This document shows, one piece after another, positions 24,585 through 32,651 of a DNA stretch of 64,000 bases; the stretch's first letter is position 1, and every line of letters starts with the position of its first letter. This stretch comes from Streptomyces hygroscopicus subsp. hygroscopicus (GTDB lineage: Bacteria; Actinomycetota; Actinomycetes; Streptomycetales; Streptomycetaceae). The notes beneath the pieces were generated by a model that was not told the DNA's origin, did not search any database, and saw only the letters and a program-made list of their open reading frames with translations. The translations under genes and the position numbers were made by a program. The stretch lies in assembly GCF_001553455.1 (NCBI RefSeq), contig NZ_BBOX01000007.1, forward strand, positions 1-64,000, written 5' to 3'.

Positions 24585-24751
24585 CGGATCCGGCGCCGCC
24601 GGGATCTGCGCACCATGCGCACCCCGCCGAGGACGATGTCGACCACCAGCACCACCGCACCGATGATCAGCAGATAGCCCAGTCCGTGCACCACCCAGCC
24701 GATGAGGCCGAGCACGATGGCCACGATCACCAGGAACAGGAAGAGCGCCAC
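24581..24751 (-). CDS. Small two-helix membrane protein coupled to the GH8 gene
   Basis: A 56-residue protein: Met-Ala, two hydrophobic helices (FLFLVIVAIVLGLIGWVV and GYLLIIGAVVLVVDIVLGG) and a basic tail RRSRRRRIR. GAGGAGAG lies 9 bases before GTG 24751; GTG 24760 is too close to that site. The stop overlaps the GH8 ATG. It resembles the short 'hydrophobic protein' genes common in Streptomyces, often stress-induced. Coupling to the hydrolase suggests joint expression; function unknown. Confidence 0.75.
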   Translation of the reverse strand: MALFLFLVIVAIVLGLIGWVVHGLGYLLIIGAVVLVVDIVLGGVRMVRRSRRRRIR

Positions 24752-24790
24752 GGCCGACACCTCTCCTCGAGCGTCAAGCGTCCTCGGCCA

Positions 24791-25147
24791 TCAGCGGCGC
24801 GCGAGCTGCCGCCCGCCGCCCGGACCCGACTGGTACGTCTTCCCGTAGTGCTGGAAGATCGCCCCCTCCTGCTCGGCGGGCAGCACGTCGTCCATGCCGA
24901 GCGAGGGCGCCTTCTTCACCTGCGCCCGTGCGTAGGAGACCTTCACATAGCCCGGCCCGACCACCGCGTCGTCCACGGGGACGAACACCAGACGGTGGCG
25001 GGTGGGCAGACCGGTGCGGACCGTGGCCATGGCGGGTTCGTCGGTGGCCGTGGCCACGTAGATCGCCTCGAGCACCCCGATCTTGCGGCCCTGCTCATCG
25101 ACGACATCCTGGTCGCGCCACTCACGGATATCGGCTGGCTGGATCAT
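24791..25147 (-). CDS. PRC-barrel domain protein
   Basis: A 118-residue protein with an N-terminal PRC-barrel (DIREWRDQDVVDEQGRKIG, then LVFVPVDDAVVGPGYVKV). PRC-barrel proteins bind RNA or partners and are common near stress genes in actinobacteria. No signal peptide. GAGGGTG precedes ATG 25147. The next minus-strand start (24751) is 39 bases beyond its stop, so it may head an operon with the small membrane protein and GH8. Confidence 0.85.
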   Translation of the reverse strand: MIQPADIREWRDQDVVDEQGRKIGVLEAIYVATATDEPAMATVRTGLPTRHRLVFVPVDDAVVGPGYVKVSYARAQVKKAPSLGMDDVLPAEQEGAIFQHYGKTYQSGPGGGRQLARR

Positions 25148-25311
25148 GACGTATCACCCTCTGACCTCTGCCCTTCCAGCCTGCCTCCGCTCACCGTGGG
25201 CCGCCACGCCACCCGTCCACCGGGAGTAACGGAGTGTTCGACGGAAACCGAATTGATCAGGTGTGCCACATTCCGGAAGGGGTACTCGCGTCGGCGAGGA
25301 GGTTGGTATTC

Positions 25312-25479
25312 ATGGTTCCCCTGCTGGTCGTTCTTCTACTCGCATTGCTGCTCTTCGGCGCCGGGTTCGCCCTCAAGGCGCTGTGGTGGATCGCGGTCAT
25401 CGTGCTCGTCGTCTGGCTGCTGGGCTTCCTGGTCCGCCCGACCGTCAGCGGCCGTCGTGGTCGGTGGTACCGCTGGTAG
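25312..25479 (+). CDS. Small hydrophobic membrane protein
   Basis: A 55-residue protein with two hydrophobic helices (LLVVLLLALLLFGAGFAL and WIAVIVLVVWLLGFLV) and a basic tail RRGRWYRW. GAGGAGG is at 25297-25303, 8 bases before ATG. It is of the same general type as the 56-residue protein at 24581 but on the opposite strand. A strong terminator follows. Confidence 0.8.
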   Translation: MVPLLVVLLLALLLFGAGFALKALWWIAVIVLVVWLLGFLVRPTVSGRRGRWYRW

Positions 25480-25505
25480 CCCGGAGACGACACGGAGCAA
25501 AACAG

Positions 25506-25553
25506 AGACGAAGGGGCCCGGCCGGAGAGATCTCCGGCCGGGCCCCTTCGTCT
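25506..25553. terminator. Strong terminator after the small hydrophobic gene
   Basis: A perfect 23-base inverted repeat, AGACGAAGGGGCC then CGGCCGGAGA, and its complement, with a two-base centre. Effective hairpin of about 21 pairs, 27 bases after the stop. Confidence 0.85.
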
Positions 25554-25559
25554 GTGTTC

Positions 25560-25805
25560 GGTTGTGATCATGCGGTTGTGCTCATCGATACGGCCGACCA
25601 GCCGACACCGGCCGACGGACCTTTACGTGCCTGAGCGGCTACGACCAGGCGACTACGGCCAAGCGGCCACGACCAGGCGGCCACGGCCAGGCGGCTACGC
25701 GAGTACACGACCAGCACGACGACCCGACAACCCGAAAAACGCGAACCGCGCTAAACACGCGAAACACGCGCCGCCGCGAAACGCGGCTCCTCGGCTCACA
25801 CGTCC
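25560..25805. repeat. Tandem array before the sigma-factor gene end
   Basis: About seven units of 15-16 bases (ACGACCAGGCGGCCACGGCC and variants) at 25630-25700, then short AACGCGAA/AACACGCG repeats to 25775. No gene. Confidence 0.7.
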
Positions 25806-25807
25806 TC

Positions 25808-26728
25808 CTACTCGGCGAGCATGCCGCGCCGCAGTCGGCCGAGCGCGCGGCTGAGCAGCCGGGAGACATGCATCTGGGATACGCCGAGCTCGGCGCCGAT
25901 CTCCGACTGCGTCATCTCCTCGCCGAACCGCAGCTGCAGAATGCGGCGGTCCCGTTCACCGAGCTGTTCCACCAGCGGCTTGAGCGCCTGGAGGTTCTCC
26001 ACGGCCTCCATGGCGGGGTCAACGTCGCCGAACCGGTCCGCGTAGGTGGTCACGCGAGTGGCCCCGCTCTCCTGGTCGGCGGGCGCGTCCAGCGAGGTGG
26101 TGAGGTAGCCGTTGCTGGCCACCAGCCCGTCGATGACCTCGTCCTCGGTCAGCCGCAGGTGCTCCGCGAGTTCGGCCGTGGTGGGCGACCGGTCCAGCCG
26201 CTGGAACAGCTCCTCGTTCGCCTTGGCGAGGTCGATCCGCAGCTCCTGCAGCCGGCGGGGGACATGCACCGCCCAGCTGGTGTCGCGGAAGAACCGCTTG
26301 ATCTCGCCGACGATGTACGGAACGGCGAAGGTCGTGAACTCCACCTCACGGCTCAGGTCGAACCGGTCGATCGCCTTGATCAGCCCGATGGTGCCGACCT
26401 GGACGATGTCCTCCATCTCCACCGCGCGGTTGTGGAACCGCCGGGCGGCGTACCGGACCAGCGACAGGTTGAGCTCGATGAGGGTGTTCCGCACGTACTG
26501 GTACTCGTGCGTGCCCTCCTCCAGCTCCGTCAGCCGGTCCAGGAACGTCTTGGTCAGCGCCCGCGCGTCCTTGGGCGCCACCTTCGCCGGATCGTCCACC
26601 GTGGGCAGACCGGTGGCTCCGGTGGTCTCAACCTCCTCTGGTTCAAGGCCGCTTGTCCGTACCACATGTGCGTGCTCAGCTTCGGCTGCTGTCAGCTTCG
26701 ACGTCACCACGGGTGCCGTGTAGTTCAC
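25808..26728 (-). CDS. SigB/SigF/SigG-family RNA polymerase sigma factor
   Basis: A 306-residue group 3 sigma factor. Region 2 has LVRYAARRFHNRAVEMEDIVQVGTIG and IDRFDLSREVEFTTFAVPYI; region 3 lies in RSPTTAELAEHLRLTEDEV; region 4 is MTQSEIGAELGVSQMHVSRLL. GTG 26728 follows AGGGAG with 7-base spacing; the ATG ten codons upstream has no site. Streptomyces carry several of these, controlled by partner-switching anti-sigma proteins and antagonists like those at 46-47 kb, though none lies beside this gene. It probably serves osmotic/oxidative stress or sporulation. Confidence 0.92.
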   Translation of the reverse strand: MNYTAPVVTSKLTAAEAEHAHVVRTSGLEPEEVETTGATGLPTVDDPAKVAPKDARALTKTFLDRLTELEEGTHEYQYVRNTLIELNLSLVRYAARRFHNRAVEMEDIVQVGTIGLIKAIDRFDLSREVEFTTFAVPYIVGEIKRFFRDTSWAVHVPRRLQELRIDLAKANEELFQRLDRSPTTAELAEHLRLTEDEVIDGLVASNGYLTTSLDAPADQESGATRVTTYADRFGDVDPAMEAVENLQALKPLVEQLGERDRRILQLRFGEEMTQSEIGAELGVSQMHVSRLLSRALGRLRRGMLAE

Positions 26729-27119
26729 CGTCGCACTCCCTGTATCGGCTGCATGCATAGGCTGATTGGGGTGCCGTCTACCCAGCTTCCAAACCGCCAT
26801 GCCTCTTTTCTTCGGGCACGGGGCGGGCCGGCGACGGCCGCCATGCCTCCGACGAGGGACGACTCCGTCAGCACGGCCCCGAAAACGGTCGCCTCCGCGT
26901 GAGCCCCACCACATCGCCGGAACACCCCGCCGTGACCGGCAGTACGCCCGCGGACACACAGCCGCCGACGTCGGCCGCCCACGCGCCGCACAGACATGAC
27001 GGGTCGTTAGCCCAGCGTTAGCGGTTCGGCAGCGGACGTTAAAAGAACGCCAGCGGCGGCCGACACCATGGAGGTGCGTGAGCAGGAACCGTCCGTACCG
27101 ACATCCCCTGGGGGTCGTC
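26729..27119. other. Intergenic region between divergent genes; nothing firm
   Basis: This gap holds the upstream regions of the sigma gene and the lipoprotein gene. I see no gene with acceptable codon pattern and no clear hairpin. GTTAGCCCAGCGTTAGCGG (27006-27024) contains a 7-base direct repeat GCGTTAG/CGTTAGC that may be regulatory. Confidence 0.4.
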
Positions 27120-27791
27120 ATGTCCCACCGCATCCGTAACCGCCGCGTCCAGAAGGCCGGTGTGGCCGCGCTGATCGCCGCGGCCTCGGCGGTCGCCCTC
27201 ACCGCCTGCGGGAGCAGCGACTCCTCGTCCGACGCCAAGGGGAGCACCTCGGCCGCGTCGTCCTCCGTGACGTCGTCGACGTCGGACGACACCACGATCC
27301 ACAGCCAGGCGGGCAAGCAGTCGACGACCCTGAGCAACTCGGCGGCGGGCACCGCACAGGCGACCGCCGAATGCCAGCCGGGCACGCTAAAGGCGAAGCT
27401 GGACTCGGCCGGTACCTCCCAGGCGGAGATGAACCACCGGGGCACGTTCCTGCGGGTGACCAACACCGGCCAGGAGACCTGCGTGATCAGCGGCTACGCC
27501 GGGGTGGCGCTGGAGGGCGCAGGCCACACCGCCATCAAGACCACCGCCCGGCACGGCGACACCTACTTCGCCACCGACCCGGGCGCCCACCCGATCACCC
27601 TCGGACCGGGCAAGAGCGCCTGGGCCGACCTGGTGTGGACCACCACCGGCGCCTCGACCGCCCACGCGAAGTACCTGCAGATCTCCCCGACGGGCAGCAA
27701 CTCCCACAGCACCGTCGCCTTCGACCAGGACCTCGACAACGGCACCCTGTCGCTGACCGCCTGGTCCTCCAAGCCCCCCATCAACAGCTGA
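27120..27791 (+). CDS. DUF4232-type secreted lipoprotein
   Basis: A 223-residue lipoprotein: signal peptide (RRVQKAGVAALIAAASA) ending in lipobox L-T-A-C, a Ser/Asp/Thr-rich linker and a DUF4232 domain (CQPGTLKAKL, GTFLRVTNTGQETCVISGY, TLGPGKSAWADLVW). The two Cys could form the domain's usual disulfide. ATG 27120 starts directly at a normal signal peptide; GTG 27078 in frame behind GGAGG would add 14 residues. Function of DUF4232 is not established. Its last codons are tandemly duplicated over the stop. Confidence 0.85.
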   Translation: MSHRIRNRRVQKAGVAALIAAASAVALTACGSSDSSSDAKGSTSAASSSVTSSTSDDTTIHSQAGKQSTTLSNSAAGTAQATAECQPGTLKAKLDSAGTSQAEMNHRGTFLRVTNTGQETCVISGYAGVALEGAGHTAIKTTARHGDTYFATDPGAHPITLGPGKSAWADLVWTTTGASTAHAKYLQISPTGSNSHSTVAFDQDLDNGTLSLTAWSSKPPINS

Positions 27792-27857
27792 CCCCACAGC
27801 TGACCCCATGAGGAGAGCCCCGGCTCGGACACGGTCCGAGCCGGGGCTCTCCTCATG
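27784..27857 (+). terminator. Stop-codon duplication followed by a very strong terminator
   Basis: ACAGCTGACCCC containing the lipoprotein's stop is duplicated exactly (27784-27795, 27796-27807). Directly after it, a perfect 24-base stem starting CATGAGGAGAGCCCC (27807-27830 with 27834-27857) closes the loop ACG. One of the strongest hairpins in the window. Confidence 0.85.
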
Positions 27858-27880
27858 CCCACACCACACCGGTGCGAAAA

Positions 27881-27893
27881 TATCGATCGATCA
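27881..27893. promoter_or_regulatory. Candidate LysR-type operator
   Basis: TATCGATCGATCA has the T-N11-A form with the 10-base palindrome ATCGATCGAT, in an AT-rich pocket 37 bases before the LysR-family gene. Autoregulatory sites of this form are typical. Confidence 0.35.
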
Positions 27894-27929
27894 CCGAGCA
27901 GACCGTAATCCCGCGGCTCAGGAGCATCG

Positions 27930-28859
27930 ATGGATCTCAATCTGCTGCGTGCCCTGGACGCCCTGCTCCAGGAGAACAGCGTGACCCGCGCCGCGGAGCG
28001 ACTCGGTACCTCACCCGCGGCGGCCAGCCGTAACCTGGCCCGGCTCCGCCGTGCCGTCGGTGACCCGCTGCTGGTCCGCGCCGGGCAGGAGATGGTCCCG
28101 ACCCCGCGCGCCCTGGAACTGCGGGAGGAGGTGAGCGCGTTGCTGCGCGGTTGCGACAACATCCTGCGGCCCAAGGCCGGTTTCGACGCCGCACACCTCC
28201 AGCGCACCTTCACCGTGCAGGCCGCCGACCTGCTCCTGGTGGGACTGGCCGGAGCCCTGACCGACCGGATCCATACGGAGGCCCCCACGGTGGACGTGGT
28301 CTTCCTGCCGGACTCGGTGGAGGGCGGCCCCGCGCTGCGGCAGGGCTGGGTGGACGTCGAACTCGGCGTCCTGGGACACCTGGACCCGGAGATCCGAACC
28401 CAACAGCTCACCAGGACCACGATGGTCGGCATCGCCCGGTGCGATCACCCCCTCTTCGACGGACCGATCGACGCCCGCCGTTTCGCCGCGGCCGACCACA
28501 TCGGCGTCTCCCGGCACGGCAAACGCCTCGGCCCCATCGACACCGCGCTCGCGGAACTCGGACTGCGTCGCCGCATCGCGGTCGTCGTACCCGGCCACAC
28601 GAGCGCGATGATGCTCGCCCGGGACACCGACCTCGTCGCGCTCACCCTGGCGGACTGGCTCCCCGCCACCATCTCCGCACTGGGCCTGCGCACCTTCCCC
28701 CTCCCCCTCGACATGGCGTCCATCGAGATCGGCATGGCCTGGCACCCCCGCAACTCGGCCGACCCGGCCCACCGCTGGTTCCGCGACCACCTGGCCGCCG
28801 CGGCCCTGGCCCAGTGGCCACCGGCGGAGCGCACCCCACACCGGACCACGACCCCGTAG
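27930..28859 (+). CDS. LysR-family transcriptional regulator
   Basis: A 309-residue LysR protein of the NodD/LinR-like branch: N-terminal winged helix (LLRALDALLQENSVTRAAERLGTS with SPAAASRNLARLR) and a substrate-binding domain (residues about 95-295). CAGGAGC precedes ATG 27930. No enzyme gene is divergent from it, so its inducer and targets cannot be inferred. Confidence 0.9.
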   Translation: MDLNLLRALDALLQENSVTRAAERLGTSPAAASRNLARLRRAVGDPLLVRAGQEMVPTPRALELREEVSALLRGCDNILRPKAGFDAAHLQRTFTVQAADLLLVGLAGALTDRIHTEAPTVDVVFLPDSVEGGPALRQGWVDVELGVLGHLDPEIRTQQLTRTTMVGIARCDHPLFDGPIDARRFAAADHIGVSRHGKRLGPIDTALAELGLRRRIAVVVPGHTSAMMLARDTDLVALTLADWLPATISALGLRTFPLPLDMASIEIGMAWHPRNSADPAHRWFRDHLAAAALAQWPPAERTPHRTTTP

Positions 28860-29003
28860 GCCGCGGAACCCACGGGCAGAACAACCAACGGCCAACGAAA
28901 GGACGCACGAAAAGAGCCCACGGGAAGAGCCCACGCAAAAGGGCCCGGCACGGAAAAGGCCCAGGTCCTCGACCGAATGTCGTTGACCCGGGCCTCCATC
29001 GGA

Positions 29004-29077
29004 GCCGCCTAAGGGAATCGAACCCTTGACCTACGCATTACGAGTGCGTCGCTCTGGCCGACTGAGCTAAGGCGGCA
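29004..29077 (-). tRNA. tRNA-Thr, anticodon CGU
   Basis: A complete cloverleaf on the minus strand: acceptor GCCGCCT pairs with AGGCGGC, D-arm AGCTCAGTCGGCC, anticodon stem ACGCA/TGCGT enclosing CTCGTAA (anticodon CGT, reading ACG), and T-arm with GGTTCGATTCC. The CCA end is not encoded. Confidence 0.95.
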
Positions 29078-29180
29078 TGCCGCAGAGCCGGATGGGCTGC
29101 AGCAGCGTCGCCAAGTCTACACAGTTTCGAGGGGTGCTCCGTACGGGGCCCGGTGGGGCCGGGGCGGGGCGCCGGGCTGG

Positions 29181-30725
29181 TCAGCGGCAGCGGGTGCGGG
29201 GGGCGGGTGGGCGGCCGGTGAGGAGGTAGGTGTTGATCGCGTCGTCGATGCAGCGGCTTCCCCGGCCGTAGGCGGTATGGCCGTCGCCGTCGTAGGTGAG
29301 GAGGGTGGCGGAGGAGAGCTGGGCGGCGAGGGAGCGGGCCCAGGGGTAGGGGGTGGCGGGGTCTCGGGTGGTGCCGACGACGACGATGGGGGCGGCGCCC
29401 TTGGCGTGCAGGGGGCGGGGGGTGCCGGTGGGGCGGACGGGCCAGTAGGCGCAGTTCAAGGCGGCCCAGGCCAGGGTCTCACCGAAGACGGGGGATGCCT
29501 TCTTGAAGGCGGGGAGGGACTTCCTGACCTCGGCGGGGGTGCGGAAGGCAGGTGGCAGGTCGAGGCAATTGACGGCGGGGTTGGCGTACATGAGGTTGGC
29601 GTACGAGCCGTCGGTGTCGCGCTCGTAGTACAGGTCGGCGAGGCTGAGCAGACCGCCGCCCTGACCGCGCATCGCGGAGCGGAGGGCGGTGCGCAGCTGG
29701 GGCCAGGCGGCCTCGTCGTACATGGCGGAGATCACGCCCATGGTGGCGAGGGGCTCGCCCAGCGCCCGGGATTCGCCGGTGCGGACCGGGTGGGAGTCGA
29801 GGCGGGTGAAGAAGGCGGCGAGCCGGTCGCGGGCGTCGGCCACGGAGCGGGTGCCGAGGGGACAGCCGGTGCGGCGCACGCAGTCCTTGGCGAAGGCGGT
29901 GAAGGCGGTTTCGAAACCGGCGGTCTGGTCGCGGTTGATGCGCCGGGAGGACAGCGCCGGATCGAGCGCACCGTCCAGGACCAGCCGGCCGACGCGGTGG
30001 GGGTAGAGGTCGGCATAGGTCGCGCCGAGGAAGGTGCCGTAGGAGGCGCCGACGTAGTGGAGCTTCCGGTCGCCCAGCGCGGCGCGCAGCACATCCATGT
30101 CGCGGGCCGCCTCGACCGTCGAGACATGGCCGAGGATCCGCCCGGAGCGGTCCGCGCAGCCGCGGGCGAACTTCTTGTAGGCGGCGACGAGGCGATCGGT
30201 CTCACCGGGGGCGTCGGGCGTCTGGTCGGTCTGGGTGAAGGCGTCCATCTGCTTGTCGCTCAGACAGGTGACGGGCTCGCTGCCGGCCACGCCGCGCGGG
30301 TCCATCGCCACCATGTCGTAGCGGGCGCGCACCTGGGCCGGGTAGCCCACGGCCGCGAAGCTCTGGAGGTAGCCGACCGCGGAGCCGCCGGGGCCGCCGG
30401 GGTTCACCAGCAGCGAACCGATGCGGCGCCCCGGACCGGTCGCCTTCTTGCGGGAGACCGCGAGGCTCAGGTCCCGGCCGGTGCCGGGCCTGGCGTAGTC
30501 GAGCGGGGCTTTGAGCGTGGCGCATTCGAATTCCGCGCCGCCGCAGGGGCGCCAGCTCAGCGTCTGCTCGTAGTACGGCTTGAGGGCGGCGGGGACGGCC
30601 TTCTTCGACAGGGACGCGGCGGGCGGCGAGGAGGCGCCGGCGGAGCAGCCGGAGGACAGCAGGGCGACGGCCGTGAGGGCGGCGCCGAAGGTCCGGAGCG
30701 GGCGGCTGCTGGGTCGGGTGTCCAT
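29181..30725 (-). CDS. Secreted alpha/beta hydrolase, TAP-like tripeptidyl aminopeptidase family
   Basis: A 514-residue lipoprotein hydrolase. Signal peptide ends in SSGC. The alpha/beta fold carries LLVNPGGPGGSA, oxyanion region and nucleophile Ser in VGASYGTFLG (about residue 220), and the TAP C-terminal domain with Asp in GTTRDPATPY and His in DGDGHTAYG. The family (SlpD/SlpE, Tap) removes tripeptides from secreted proteins or hydrolyses esters. ATG 30725 follows GAGGGA. Gene order next to holB and tmk is conserved in Streptomyces as I recall it. Confidence 0.88.
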   Translation of the reverse strand: MDTRPSSRPLRTFGAALTAVALLSSGCSAGASSPPAASLSKKAVPAALKPYYEQTLSWRPCGGAEFECATLKAPLDYARPGTGRDLSLAVSRKKATGPGRRIGSLLVNPGGPGGSAVGYLQSFAAVGYPAQVRARYDMVAMDPRGVAGSEPVTCLSDKQMDAFTQTDQTPDAPGETDRLVAAYKKFARGCADRSGRILGHVSTVEAARDMDVLRAALGDRKLHYVGASYGTFLGATYADLYPHRVGRLVLDGALDPALSSRRINRDQTAGFETAFTAFAKDCVRRTGCPLGTRSVADARDRLAAFFTRLDSHPVRTGESRALGEPLATMGVISAMYDEAAWPQLRTALRSAMRGQGGGLLSLADLYYERDTDGSYANLMYANPAVNCLDLPPAFRTPAEVRKSLPAFKKASPVFGETLAWAALNCAYWPVRPTGTPRPLHAKGAAPIVVVGTTRDPATPYPWARSLAAQLSSATLLTYDGDGHTAYGRGSRCIDDAINTYLLTGRPPAPRTRCR

Positions 30726-30739
30726 GAGCTGATCCCTCG

Positions 30740-30850
30740 GTTCGCGGTCGAGTCGCGGGATCGCGCCGGCCGGATCACCCCGATCCCCGGATCGCTCGAT
30801 CTCTGGGCCACTGGACCGCTGGACCACTGGATCGCTCGATCACTGGTTTC
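30740..30850. repeat. Short degenerate repeats upstream of the hydrolase
   Basis: Imperfect 9-13 base units (GGATCGCTCGATC, CTGGACC[A/G]CTGG) repeat several times. The gap to holB holds no gene. Confidence 0.5.
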
Positions 30851-30958
30851 CGGAGAGACGACCGGTTCGCCCCCTTACGGAGGGTATCCACCCGGACACG
30901 CTCCATGCGCCCGGGAGGGAACCCGTACGGGTGAGACCCGGCCCGCGCCCCGGGTGAC

Positions 30959-32185
30959 TCAGCCGGCCCGCAGCGCCATGGTCATCGCCTCGACCGCCAG
31001 CAGGGGCGCCACATTGCTGTCCAGCGCCTGGCGGCAGGCCGTGATCGCCTCTATCCGGCGCAGCGTCCGCTCGGGCTTCGAACCCGACGCGATCCGCTCC
31101 AGCGCGTCCCGCACGTCGGTGTTAGCGAGCGCGACCTGGGAGCCGAGCTGGAGGGCCAGCACATCCCGGTAGAAGCCGGTCAGCTCGGTGAGCGCGAGGT
31201 CGAGGCTGTCCCTCTGGGTGCGGGTGGCGCGGCGCTTCTGCCGGTCCTGGAGATCCTTCATGGCACCGGCCGTGCCGCGCGGCAGCCGCCCGCCCGTACC
31301 GGCGGCGGCGCCCAGGGCGGCGCGCAGCTCCTCGGTCTCCTTGGCGTCGACCTCCTCCGCCACCTGCTTGGCGTCCTCCGCCGCCGCGTCGATCAGCTCC
31401 TGCGCCGCCTTCAGGCAACCGCCCACGTCGTCGACGCGCAGCGGGAGCTTCAGGACGGCGGCGCGGCGGGCGCGGGCCCGCTCGTCGGTGGCCAGACGCC
31501 GGGCACGGCCGATATGGCCCTGGGTGGCGCGGGCGGCGGAGGCGGCCAGCTCGGGATCGACGCCGTCACGCCGGACGAGGATGTCCGCGACGGCGTCCAC
31601 CGAAGGCGTACGGAGGGTGAGGAGGCGGCAGCGGGAGCGGATCGTGGGCAGCACGTCCTCCAGCGAGGGCGCGCACAGCAGCCATACGGTGCGCGGCGCG
31701 GGCTCCTCGACGGCCTTGAGGAGGACATTGCCCGCGCCCTCGGTCAGGCGGTCGGCGTCCTCCAGGACGATCACCTGCCACCGGCCGCCTGCGGGTGACA
31801 GCTGGGCACGGCGGACCAGGTCCCGGGTCTCCTTGACGCCGATGGTGAGCATGTCCGTCCGGACCACCTCCACATCGGCGTGGGTGCCGATCAGGGCGGT
31901 GTGACAGCCGTCGCAGAAGCCACAGCCCGGGACGCCGCCGAGCGCCCGGTCCGGACTGACGCACTGCAACGCGGCGGCGAAGGCGCGGGCGGCGGTGGCC
32001 CGGCCGGAGCCGGGCGGGCCGGTGAACAGCCAGGCGTGCGTCATCTTCGAGGACGCCATGGGCTCCTCGGCCGAGGCACCGGCCGCCCCGCTCACCGCCG
32101 TGACCAGGGCATCCGCATCCCGGGCAGCAGCCGTCAGCTGGGCCGCTACTCGGTCCTGCCCGACCAGGTCGTCCCATACCGCCAT
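30959..32185 (-). CDS. holB: DNA polymerase III delta-prime subunit (clamp loader)
   Basis: A 408-residue clamp-loader subunit. Walker A region reads FTGPPGSGRATAARAFA, with Arg in place of the P-loop Lys, as expected for non-ATP-binding delta-prime. The zinc module C-x8-C-x2-C-x2-C is in CVSPDRALGGVPGCGFCDGC and the arginine-finger region in IRSRCRLLTL. GGAGG is 5 bases before ATG. It lies just downstream of tmk, as in many bacteria. Loads the beta clamp on DNA with delta and tau/gamma. Confidence 0.92.
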   Translation of the reverse strand: MAVWDDLVGQDRVAAQLTAAARDADALVTAVSGAAGASAEEPMASSKMTHAWLFTGPPGSGRATAARAFAAALQCVSPDRALGGVPGCGFCDGCHTALIGTHADVEVVRTDMLTIGVKETRDLVRRAQLSPAGGRWQVIVLEDADRLTEGAGNVLLKAVEEPAPRTVWLLCAPSLEDVLPTIRSRCRLLTLRTPSVDAVADILVRRDGVDPELAASAARATQGHIGRARRLATDERARARRAAVLKLPLRVDDVGGCLKAAQELIDAAAEDAKQVAEEVDAKETEELRAALGAAAGTGGRLPRGTAGAMKDLQDRQKRRATRTQRDSLDLALTELTGFYRDVLALQLGSQVALANTDVRDALERIASGSKPERTLRRIEAITACRQALDSNVAPLLAVEAMTMALRAG

Positions 32186-32651
32186 GGCTGCCTCCGCCGT
32201 TCGTGCTTACGGCATCCCATTGTGGGCCACCCCACCGACAGCCGGACACGGCCGTCGACGGCAACCCCCGCCCCGGCCCGCCGACGACCCACCGTGTGCG
32301 GCCCACCGCGAGCGGCCCGGGTGAGCGCCCCACCGACAGGACCTGGTCGACAGCGACCCGGTCGCCAACGGCCCCGGTGAGCGGCCCACCGCCGGGCCCG
32401 GTCGCCAACGACCCACCGCCAACAGCTCACCGTCAGGGCCGTCGCCCACCCACCGCCAAGGCCCCAGCCACCGACAGCGCCCACCGCCGCCCCTCGGCCT
32501 TCGGCCTCAGCCGCCGACGGCGCTCAACCACAGAATGCCCCGCCCATGGCTCTCCACTGACGACGGCTGGCGCCGGTCACCGGTGCCCAGCCGGTGACCG
32601 GCGCCGACCGTCCCCGGCCTCGCCGACCGTCCCCGGCCTCGCCGACCGTCC
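32186..32651. repeat. Repeat-filled gap between tmk and holB
   Basis: About 400 bases of degenerate units based on CCCACCGCCAACGGCCC and CGACCCGGTCGCC. Nearest tmk, 19-base units CGCCGACCGTCCCCGGCCT at 32602 and 32621 continue as CGCCGACCGTCCTCAGCGG (32640-32658, containing the tmk stop) and a fourth copy inside the gene. Confidence 0.8.

Noticed and set aside
26725..26999. Short overlapping frames in the gap upstream of the sigma factor
   Set aside because: Arg/Gly-rich, no start signals, and the codon third-position pattern of real Streptomyces genes is absent.
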